In this document: piece after piece, positions 1 to 4,971 of the stretch
Numbering within the stretch: position 1 is the first letter of the stretch
Layout of the letters: every line of letters starts with the position of its first letter
Origin: Spirochaetia bacterium
Lineage (GTDB): Bacteria > Spirochaetota > Spirochaetia > PWKH01
Direction: 5' to 3'
Length of the DNA stretch: 11,735 bases
Assembly: GCA_007128345.1 (NCBI GenBank)
Contig: SKXS01000248.1
Span: 1-11,735 of the forward strand
Notes under the pieces: generated by a model
Told to the model about the DNA's origin: nothing
Seen by the model: only the letters and a program-made list of their open reading frames with translations
Database searches by the model: none
Translations under genes and position numbers: made by a program

Positions 1-679
1 CATTGCCCCGTGAGAAGTAGTCACCTAGAGAAGGCACCGAAAGTGCGGCATGGGTTGCCTCTTCCAGGTGCTCATTGTCGGCACCTGGAAGGGCCTGGAG
101 GAACAGACCTCCCGCGCCTGCGGTCTCTCCCGATGGGCTAAACTGGATGCTCAGAAAGAATAGGGTACGCGTCTGCTCTGATGCGAGGAAGTACTCCGCA
201 AGATCCTTGGCTATTGAGCCATGGGTGAGCATGACCTGCCCGGAAAACGGATGTTTCGCCTCATGCAGATGCTTGGTTACCGTGAGGAATCCCGGTCCGA
301 AGTGGGGTGACAGGTCGAAACTCTCAGGCGTTCCCTGCACTTCTATGGGGTTGTGCTTAATATATCCCCTGATGTCACCGTGGGCGGTTGCCTCCGAGGT
401 GATGCCGCCGATGGGACCTCCGCACTCGATATGCAGCGATACACGGTCATCCCCCTTGATCGTGGAGGTGAGCAGGCCTGCGGCAAGATAGGCATGGCCC
501 AGGGCCAGGGTCTCGAGAATCCCCGTGCGGTGGTTTTCCCGCATCTGGGTGATCATCCTGGTTCCGTGAACCAGGGCTCCCCGCAGCTGGTCTGTTCCCA
601 GTAAAAAAATGGTGATGCCGTCCTGCTCAAGTGAAGCCAAACGGATCTCTGCTGCCTCATTGAGCGGTGACTGTATCAT
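1..679 (-). CDS. hslO: Hsp33 family redox-regulated chaperone, 3' end missing
   Basis: Hsp33 is a cytoplasmic holdase chaperone, activated when its C-terminal zinc-bound cysteines are oxidised. I read this frame from the reverse strand: it is open from ATG at 679 to the window edge, 226 codons. Hsp33 hallmarks appear in order: an alpha/beta core with 'TIKGDD' and 'ECGGPIGGITSEA' at about residues 65-90, 'GDIRGYIKHNP' near 95, and the conserved stretch 'DLAEYFLASEQT' followed by 'AGAGGLFLQALPGA'. The family is usually about 290 residues, so roughly the last 60, including the CxC...CxxC zinc site, lie outside the window. The start overlaps the ftsH 3' end by 23 bp, which suggests translational coupling. 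A GAAGGA at 691-696 is a possible but distant (11 nt) ribosome binding site. The ATG at 658-660, in an ATGA overlap with the ftsH stop, is out of frame and closes after 35 codons. Family identity is secure; the exact start is less so. Confidence 0.93.
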   Translation of the reverse strand, partial: MIQSPLNEAAEIRLASLEQDGITIFLLGTDQLRGALVHGTRMITQMRENHRTGILETLALGHAYLAAGLLTSTIKGDDRVSLHIECGGPIGGITSEATAHGDIRGYIKHNPIEVQGTPESFDLSPHFGPGFLTVTKHLHEAKHPFSGQVMLTHGSIAKDLAEYFLASEQTRTLFFLSIQFSPSGETAGAGGLFLQALPGADNEHLEEATHAALSVPSLGDYFSRGN

Positions 680-2687
680 CCTTCAGCGTATCCTTCTGTG
701 CGTTATGCTCCTTAATTATACGTGCAAACTCACTTCCGTCAATCACCTCTTTCTCCAGGAGCAGCTGCGCAATATGCTTGAGCAGGCTCCGGTATTTGGT
801 GAGTACATCCAGGATTTTCTTGTATTCTTTGTTGACAATCTTGGCTGTTTCGTCGTCGATGTACTGCTGGGTGAATTCTGAATACTCCCTGCTGCCCCGC
901 ATGAAGGTGCCGAGCATGGATTCCTGTCCGCTGCCGGATGGGAGGGTAATGTTGCGGAATTTCTCGCTCATCCCGAACTCGGTGATCATCCGCCGAACCA
1001 GGTCGCTTGCGCGGCTGATGTCGTTGGACGCTCCCGTTGATACTTCATTGAATATGATCTCTTCCGCAGCCCGTCCTCCCAGAAGCACGTCAATTATGCT
1101 GAGAATATCGCTTTCCGACATGATAAACCGGTCTTCTGTCGGAAGCTGCAGGGTATACCCGAGCGCCCCGATGCCCCGGGGAATGATGGATACCTTGGTC
1201 ACCGGGTCTGATCCTTTGGTGAAATATGCCGCAAGCGCGTGGCCTGCCTCATGATAGGCAATCTTTTCGCGCTCCTTCTGGTTCATCACCCGGTTTTTTC
1301 TCTGCAGCCCTGCAAAACTTTTTTCAATAGCTTCAGAGAGATCATCCTGGTTCACCAGCTTTCTATTGCTTCGTACCGCAAGCAGTGCGGCTTCATTGAC
1401 GATATTTGCCAGGTCAGCTCCAGCTAAACCCGCAGTGCCTTGGGCTACCATCCTCAGGTCAACCTTTGGGCTCATCTTGATGCCCCGTGCATGGATCTTG
1501 AGGATCGCCTCCCTGCCGTCCAAATCCGGTTTCGGTATGAGCACCTGCCGGTCAAACCTGCCAGGACGCAGCAGGGCCGGATCGAGAATCTCCGGTCGGT
1601 TTGTCGCACCGATAATTATCACTCCTGCTCGGGCATCAAAGCCGTCCATTTCCACAAGGAGCTGGTTAAGCGTCTGCTCCCGTTCGTCGTTGCCCCCAAA
1701 GCCTCCTACCTGCCTTGATTTGCCGATGGCGTCCATTTCATCAATGAAGATGATACACGGGGACTTCTCCCGTGCCTGGCGGAAGAGATCCCGCACCCTG
1801 GCAGCCCCGACGCCCACGAACATCTCCACGAAATCAGCCCCGCTCATTCGGAAGAAGGGCACACCAGCTTCACCGGCAACTGCCCTGGCCAGGAGGGTTT
1901 TTCCTGTTCCAGGAGCTCCAACAAGCAGCACTCCCTTGGGAATCTTTCCCCCGATTTCCGTATACCGTTCGGGCCGCTGGAGAAAGTCCACCACCTCCTC
2001 CAGCTCATACTTGCACTCATCTGCGCCAGCAACATCGGCAAATCTGACTCCCGTATCACCCTCAGCGACAATCTTGGCTTTATTCTGGCCGAAGGCCATG
2101 ACTCCCTGGCCGGACTTGTTCATCCGGGAGAAGAGATAGCGCCAGACGAGCACCAGGACGATGATCGGGAAGAACCAGCTGAGCATGGTCATGAAAAATC
2201 CCGGTTCCCGTGGAGGAACTGCGTAGTATTCCACCTTCTTTTCATCCAGCAGGGGAATGAATGACGGGTCGTCTACCCGATAGGTGGAGTAGCTCGGCGA
2301 TGCGGGTGTTAACACCGCAGGGGCTTCCTCCTGCATCGCCTGAATCTCTGCGCGGGTCATGGTATAGCCGATGTACTCACGATCGGTAATCTCAACGCGC
2401 TTGATCTCCCCGGAAACAATTTTTTCCTTGAATACATTGTACTCAATCGCCTCGGGCCTCTCCTGGGGCGACATAAGCAGGTTGTTAATTACGATCAGTA
2501 TGACCAGCATGATGATGAAGTACCAGAAGGAGAAGTTGTACTTCTGCCGGTTCTCCTTGCTGAACAGGTTGTTCAGGTGTATTCCAGGCTCTTCCCTGCA
2601 GTTGCGCTGCTTTCTGTCGTTCTTGGTATCCTTTGCCTGGTTTACCGACGAGTCTTTCGGGGATGGAGCGTCATTATTCTTTTCCAT
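657..2687 (-). CDS. ftsH: ATP-dependent zinc metalloprotease FtsH
   Basis: FtsH is a hexameric inner-membrane AAA+ protease that degrades misfolded membrane proteins and selected cytoplasmic regulators. With the start chosen here it has 676 residues. Seen in order: a charged N-terminal extension (1-50), a membrane segment (about 53-71), an extracytoplasmic domain, a second membrane segment (about 164-186), Walker A GAPGTGKT (257-264), pore motif FVGVG (290-294), Walker B IIFIDEMDA (312-320), a second region of homology with arginine fingers near R374 and R377, and the zinc protease motif HEAGH (479-483) with third ligand D556. The spacing H479 to D556 fits the family. The frame extends 20 codons further, to a TTG at 2747, but that TTG is part of a promoter -35 element. 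The ATG at 2687 has an AAGGAA ribosome binding site 7 nt upstream. The N-terminal tail is longer than usual. All catalytic residues are present. It lies between a radical SAM gene and hslO on the same strand. Confidence 0.97.
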   Translation of the reverse strand: MEKNNDAPSPKDSSVNQAKDTKNDRKQRNCREEPGIHLNNLFSKENRQKYNFSFWYFIIMLVILIVINNLLMSPQERPEAIEYNVFKEKIVSGEIKRVEITDREYIGYTMTRAEIQAMQEEAPAVLTPASPSYSTYRVDDPSFIPLLDEKKVEYYAVPPREPGFFMTMLSWFFPIIVLVLVWRYLFSRMNKSGQGVMAFGQNKAKIVAEGDTGVRFADVAGADECKYELEEVVDFLQRPERYTEIGGKIPKGVLLVGAPGTGKTLLARAVAGEAGVPFFRMSGADFVEMFVGVGAARVRDLFRQAREKSPCIIFIDEMDAIGKSRQVGGFGGNDEREQTLNQLLVEMDGFDARAGVIIIGATNRPEILDPALLRPGRFDRQVLIPKPDLDGREAILKIHARGIKMSPKVDLRMVAQGTAGLAGADLANIVNEAALLAVRSNRKLVNQDDLSEAIEKSFAGLQRKNRVMNQKEREKIAYHEAGHALAAYFTKGSDPVTKVSIIPRGIGALGYTLQLPTEDRFIMSESDILSIIDVLLGGRAAEEIIFNEVSTGASNDISRASDLVRRMITEFGMSEKFRNITLPSGSGQESMLGTFMRGSREYSEFTQQYIDDETAKIVNKEYKKILDVLTKYRSLLKHIAQLLLEKEVIDGSEFARIIKEHNAQKDTLKDDTVTAQ

Positions 2688-2694
2688 GCCATGA

Positions 2695-2700
2695 TTCCTT
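2695..2700 (-). promoter_or_regulatory. Ribosome binding site that fixes the ftsH start
   Basis: AAGGAA on the minus strand ends 7 nt before the ATG at 2687. No comparable site precedes the longer TTG start at 2747, so this site decides the start codon. Confidence 0.7.
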
Positions 2701-2717
2701 GTGTAAGAGATGGTACC

Positions 2718-2747
2718 AATATACTCACGAAACCGCGCATCGGTCAA
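2718..2747 (-). promoter_or_regulatory. Candidate housekeeping promoter for ftsH-hslO
   Basis: On the minus strand, TTGACC (2747-2742) and TATATT (2723-2718) are separated by 18 bp, close to the sigma-70-type consensus. Predicted initiation near 2711 gives a leader of about 24 nt that contains the ftsH ribosome binding site. The promoter sits in the 66-bp gap after the radical SAM stop codon, so ftsH and hslO could be transcribed independently. No CIRCE or classical sigma-32 heat-shock element was recognised here. Prediction by eye only. Confidence 0.55.
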
Positions 2748-2753
2748 AGGAAC

Positions 2754-4091
2754 TTATTCCCTGTGGGATTCTCTCCACAGACGTTCCGCAACCGGTGCCC
2801 ATGCCTGGGCGGCCTGAACACACTTGCCCGTCAGTTCCTCAACCGGCTCGCGGTCCGCTTCCTGTGTGGACCAGGCTCCTGAATCCTTAACCATCTCGTT
2901 GAGGATATCAGGGTTGTCCAGCAGGGGACAAGGCTGCAGCAGGTTGCAGGTGAAGGGTTGTCGTCGGTGGTACTCCCGGAAAAGCGGATTGTCCAGCGCC
3001 TCAAGCAGGCTCTTGTCGTGTATGGAGGTTGCTGCGTAATGAATGAAGGCACAGGGCTCCATTTCCCCTCTCGCGTTGATGTGGCAGTAGCTCTTGCCGC
3101 CGGCAATGCAGCCTTCCACAGCCTCTCCGTCGTTCCAGAAATCCAGCAGGAATACAGGCTTGGTGCTCCTCAGTTCGCGGATTCTCCGATACATGAATTC
3201 CCGCTGGTCGGGATTTGCCATAAGCCGGACATCGGCATGCTTCCCTTCAGGTATATAAGTGAAATACCATCCGAAGAGGGCCCCTTTTTCCACCATGAAA
3301 TCCACCCAGGCATCAGATCCCACATCTTCGGTGTTTTTACTGTGGTAGCAGACGGAAAATCCGAAGGGGAGCTTGCGTGAGCGGAGGATGTCCATGGCCC
3401 TCAGGCAGGCCTGGTAGGTTCCTTTTCCCCTCCGGTCGTCGGTGTGCTCCTCACTTCCCTCTATACTTATGATGGGAATGAAGTTGCAGTGTTTGGCTAT
3501 CTCATCGGCAAACGGCTCGTCTATGAGCACCGCATTGGTAAACGCGGCAAACATGGTGTCATCGTGGCGGGCGGCGAGCTTCATAATGTCGTCTTTTTTC
3601 ACCAGCGGCTCACCCCCTGAGTAAATGTACATGTAGATGCCCAGATCCTTTCCTTCCGTTATGATGCGGTCCATGAGTTCGTAGGAGAGGGAAGAGGATT
3701 TATCATATTCGGCGGCCCAGCACCCGATGCAGTTCAGATTGCACGCAGAGGTGGGGTCCATGAGGATTGCCCAGGGAACATTCATGTCCAGTTCTGTCCT
3801 CAGCTTGCGGATCTTTCCATTGCCTATCCATGAGGAGTAGATGACGAAATTCCGTACAAACCGTTCAAGAAACTTCGGATCCACTTCCCGCACAATCCGC
3901 ATAATAAAATTATGCCAGTTGCTTCCTGGACTCGTAACCGCCTTGCGGTAGGCGGCGACATGACTACGATGGTATTCATGGCGGACGAAATGTTCCGCCC
4001 AGTCAGCAAGCTTGATCAAGTTCTTTTCCGGATTCTTACGTACCCATCGGAGCCCCTGTGCCAGCAGGGCAGATGAAATTTGTTCCTTCAT
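2754..4091 (-). CDS. Radical SAM protein with SPASM-like C-terminal cysteine region, substrate unknown
   Basis: This 445-residue protein should use a 4Fe-4S cluster to cleave S-adenosylmethionine and start a radical reaction. The cluster motif is CNLNCIGC (C117, C121, C124), followed by the SAM-binding 'SGGEP' (158-162). After the barrel, C328, C336 and C347 in the pattern C-x7-C-x4-GEMEP-C, plus C382, C388 and C424, resemble a SPASM or twitch domain that binds auxiliary clusters. SPASM proteins often modify peptides or proteins, but no precursor peptide was found nearby. The N-terminal 105 residues are helical and basic and precede the barrel, an extension I do not recognise by name. The last 25 residues are rich in Trp and Ala. 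The start ATG has a strong GGGAGGA ribosome binding site 4 nt upstream (4096-4102). It is the first gene of the minus-strand group with ftsH and hslO, which hints at a protein-quality or envelope role, but this is inference. Family confident, function unknown. Confidence 0.9.
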   Translation of the reverse strand: MKEQISSALLAQGLRWVRKNPEKNLIKLADWAEHFVRHEYHRSHVAAYRKAVTSPGSNWHNFIMRIVREVDPKFLERFVRNFVIYSSWIGNGKIRKLRTELDMNVPWAILMDPTSACNLNCIGCWAAEYDKSSSLSYELMDRIITEGKDLGIYMYIYSGGEPLVKKDDIMKLAARHDDTMFAAFTNAVLIDEPFADEIAKHCNFIPIISIEGSEEHTDDRRGKGTYQACLRAMDILRSRKLPFGFSVCYHSKNTEDVGSDAWVDFMVEKGALFGWYFTYIPEGKHADVRLMANPDQREFMYRRIRELRSTKPVFLLDFWNDGEAVEGCIAGGKSYCHINARGEMEPCAFIHYAATSIHDKSLLEALDNPLFREYHRRQPFTCNLLQPCPLLDNPDILNEMVKDSGAWSTQEADREPVEELTGKCVQAAQAWAPVAERLWRESHRE

Positions 4092-4171
4092 GCCGTCCTC
4101 CCTGAGAGTATCAATAGTGTACGCGCAGGTGTCAGGCCAGTGCTGTATAGCAGAAGCGCATGTCTGTTATC

Positions 4172-4200
4172 AGCATACCCCCGGTACAGGAAACGGTCAA
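4172..4200 (-). promoter_or_regulatory. Candidate proximal promoter (P2) of the radical SAM gene
   Basis: On the minus strand, TTGACC (4200-4195) and TATGCT (4177-4172) are separated by 17 bp, the ideal spacing. Initiation near 4165 would give a leader of about 74 nt before the radical SAM start. The -35 hexamer is identical to that of the candidate ftsH promoter. Confidence 0.5.
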
Positions 4201-4222
4201 GAATACATGTGTACAAATTGGA

Positions 4223-4263
4223 GCCATCAAGACTGTTTTGATAGGATCATCAGCCTTGATGGC
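4223..4263 (-). other. Perfect 9-bp inverted repeat in the radical SAM leader
   Basis: GCCATCAAG (4223-4231) and CTTGATGGC (4255-4263) are exact reverse complements with a 23-nt loop. It lies between the two candidate minus-strand promoters, so only a transcript from the distal promoter would carry it. It could be a leader hairpin, a weak terminator (followed on the minus strand by a T-poor stretch) or a protein-binding site. It does not match a riboswitch that I know. Confidence 0.45.
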
Positions 4264-4293
4264 CCACGGGAAAAACATAAGAGGAGTACGTAG

Positions 4294-4314
4294 TGCTTGT
4301 ATGCGGCACAAGCA
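4294..4314. repeat. Small inverted repeat, 7-bp stem and 7-nt loop
   Basis: TGCTTGT (4294-4300) and ACAAGCA (4308-4314) are exact reverse complements around a 7-nt GC-rich loop. It falls near the 5' end of the predicted distal minus-strand transcript, where it could form a 5' stem-loop. No T tract follows on either strand, so it is not called a terminator. Confidence 0.35.
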
Positions 4315-4330
4315 ACTCTCTGATTATTTG

Positions 4331-4358
4331 ATTATACCCTGAATTGATGAGATAACAA
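4331..4358 (-). promoter_or_regulatory. Candidate distal promoter (P1) on the minus strand
   Basis: On the minus strand, TTGTTA (4358-4353) and a perfect TATAAT (4336-4331) are separated by 16 bp. Initiation near 4324 would give a leader of about 230 nt before the radical SAM gene. It is back to back with the XRE promoter, with 18 bp between the two -35 elements, so a factor bound here could affect both directions. Confidence 0.5.
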
Positions 4359-4376
4359 GAACTGCAGAAACAAAAA

Positions 4377-4405
4377 TTGCAAAAATAGAGTGAAAACTCT
4401 ATATA
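4377..4405 (+). promoter_or_regulatory. Candidate promoter of the XRE regulator
   Basis: TTGCAA (4377-4382) and TATATA (4400-4405) are separated by exactly 17 bp. Initiation near 4412 gives a leader of about 35 nt to the ATG at 4447. The GTG at 4390 that would extend the gene lies inside this promoter, which argues against it as the start. Confidence 0.55.
4385..4402. promoter_or_regulatory. Candidate operator: perfect 7-bp inverted repeat over the XRE -10 region
   Basis: ATAGAGT-GAAA-ACTCTAT is an 18-bp dyad with perfect 7-bp arms. It fills the promoter spacer and covers the first bases of the -10 element. Its size and place are typical of operators bound by dimers of XRE/Cro-type repressors. 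The XRE gene directly downstream is the natural candidate binder, which would mean negative autoregulation. Binding is inferred, not shown. Confidence 0.5.
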
Positions 4406-4446
4406 AACATATACACATTTTTTTGTTTTGTCCGTATATTTTATGC

Positions 4447-4746
4447 ATGGGTAAGTATGTTCCTGAATTGCAGAAGGTTTTTATTAGCAATTTAAAGAGG
4501 TTTCGTAAATCCAAGGGACTGTCACAGGCTCGGCTTGCCGAGCATTGCAGCATTTCCGCAGGATTTGTAGGCGAAATTGAGGTTGGAAGAAGTTTTCCGT
4601 CAGTGAAGACCTTGGAGAAGTTTTCACAAATACTCGACGTAAAACCGTACGAATTCTTTATGGATCCTGAAGACAGGAAGCCTTCCAGCCAAGAAGAAGT
4701 GCTTTTTATCCTTGAGCGGGTGAAGGATTTCGTTCGCCAGCGGTAA
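4447..4746 (+). CDS. XRE-family helix-turn-helix transcriptional regulator
   Basis: This small DNA-binding protein has 99 residues. An XRE/Cro-type five-helix domain spans about residues 8-72: 'NLKRFRKSKGLSQARLAEH' starts it, the scaffold helix is at 26-36 and the recognition helix at about 37-48 ('SAGFVGEIEVGR'), followed by the usual 'PSVKTLEKFSQIL'. The short C-terminal tail (73-99) is charged and probably helical and may help dimerisation. The frame continues upstream to a GTG at 4390, but that part would encode an uncharacteristic Ile/Phe/Cys/His-rich stretch and lies inside the promoter. ATG 4447 is therefore preferred, although no Shine-Dalgarno sequence precedes it. It is divergent from the radical SAM operon and upstream of the efflux operon, and stands alone as a single-gene unit. 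It may repress itself, the radical SAM operon, or both. No toxin partner is visible, so a toxin-antitoxin role is not supported. Confidence 0.88.
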   Translation: MGKYVPELQKVFISNLKRFRKSKGLSQARLAEHCSISAGFVGEIEVGRSFPSVKTLEKFSQILDVKPYEFFMDPEDRKPSSQEEVLFILERVKDFVRQR

Positions 4747-4779
4747 GAGAAGCCAATTAACGCGATAAAGACTGGAGAC

Positions 4780-4789
4780 TACACGTGTA
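4780..4789. repeat. 10-bp perfect palindrome TACACGTGTA
   Basis: A self-complementary 10-mer lies directly against the terminator-like hairpin after the XRE gene. A nearly identical imperfect version, TACATGTGTA, is at 4204-4213 on the other side of the gene. It could be a protein-binding site or chance. Confidence 0.25.
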
Positions 4790-4810
4790 AGGCCGATTTA
4801 TATCGGCCTT
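4789..4810 (+). terminator. Terminator-like hairpin after the XRE gene
   Basis: AAGGCCGAT-TTAT-ATCGGCCTT forms a perfect 9-bp GC-rich stem with a 4-nt loop, 42 bp after the XRE stop codon. The downstream stretch (CTCTC) has few Ts on the plus strand, so it is a weak intrinsic terminator by the classical rule. Its position at a gene end still makes termination or 3'-end stabilisation the best reading. Confidence 0.6.
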
Positions 4811-4878
4811 CTCTCAGTACAGATGGTCCGTAGGCGCTGCCTGATCAACCTCATACTGTAAAAAAAATTCCCGCTATG

Positions 4879-4888
4879 TGCTATAGCA
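4879..4888. promoter_or_regulatory. Palindrome TGCTATAGCA, possible activator site
   Basis: A perfect 10-bp palindrome is centred about 85 bp upstream of the predicted sigma-54 start site, a usual distance for an enhancer. A related interrupted pair, GCTAT-N5-ATAGC (4873-4887), overlaps it. Candidate site for the NtrC-type regulator encoded at the operon end; inference only. Confidence 0.3.
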
Positions 4889-4895
4889 TGCAATA

Positions 4896-4917
4896 TTTTC
4901 ACACAGTTGTGCTAAAA
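4896..4917. promoter_or_regulatory. 22-bp imperfect dyad upstream of the efflux promoter
   Basis: The pattern TTTT-N2-CACA-N2-TGTG-N2-AAAA is symmetric in 8 of 11 base pairs around 4906.5, about 62 bp upstream of the predicted sigma-54 start. This looks like a dimer-binding site. It and the palindrome at 4879-4888 have centres 23 bp apart, about two helical turns, which would suit cooperative binding. Confidence 0.4.
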
Positions 4918-4941
4918 AGATACACGCATCTACTTGCCTTT

Positions 4942-4959
4942 TTGGTATGAAAGTTGCAT
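4942..4959 (+). promoter_or_regulatory. Sigma-54 (-24/-12) type promoter of the efflux operon
   Basis: TTGGTATGAAAGTTGCAT has the invariant GG (4944-4945) and GC (4956-4957) separated by exactly 10 bp. It fits the degenerate consensus TGGYAYR-N4-TTGCW at every position. The predicted start is near 4969, only about 3 nt before the ATG at 4972. The operon it precedes ends with a sigma-54-type activator, which supports the call. Prediction by eye. Confidence 0.6.
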
Positions 4960-4971
4960 ATCTTAAGTACT

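Larger units (their letters stand above)
4092..4446. other. Divergent intergenic region between the radical SAM gene and the XRE regulator
   Basis: These 355 bases hold no convincing coding frame. They contain two candidate minus-strand promoters, two inverted repeats in the minus-strand leader, and the promoter and candidate operator of the XRE gene. The part from about 4320 to 4446 is clearly AT-rich compared with the coding DNA on both sides. Confidence 0.7.

Noticed and set aside
75..604. Plus-strand open frames in the first 600 bases
   Set aside because: They lie opposite a clear Hsp33 reading frame on the minus strand that is open to the window edge and shows family motifs throughout.
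1366..2139. 257-codon open frame on the plus strand opposite ftsH
   Set aside because: It is antisense to the conserved AAA+ core of ftsH, has low-complexity Ser/Arg/Pro composition and no recognisable domain or ribosome binding site; it is a shadow of the real gene.
2688..2747. Longer FtsH start at a TTG codon
   Set aside because: The TTG forms part of a good -35 element, has no ribosome binding site, and ATG 2687 has one at ideal spacing.
4092..4200. CIRCE or sigma-32 heat-shock element for the ftsH-hslO group
   Set aside because: No TTAGCACTC-N9-GAGTGCTAA dyad or CCCCAT-type -10 could be found in this leader or in the ftsH promoter gap.
4390..4446. Longer XRE regulator start at a GTG codon
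   Set aside because: The GTG lies between the -35 and -10 elements of the predicted promoter and inside the inverted repeat; the added residues do not look like an XRE N-terminus.
4447..4746. XRE gene as antitoxin or restriction-modification controller
   Set aside because: No toxin, nuclease or methyltransferase gene is adjacent on either side.
4860..4887. Minus-strand terminator (GCTAT stem followed by a run of eight T)
   Set aside because: The stem has only 5 bp and no minus-strand gene ends there; the A tract is more likely part of the upstream region of the efflux promoter.
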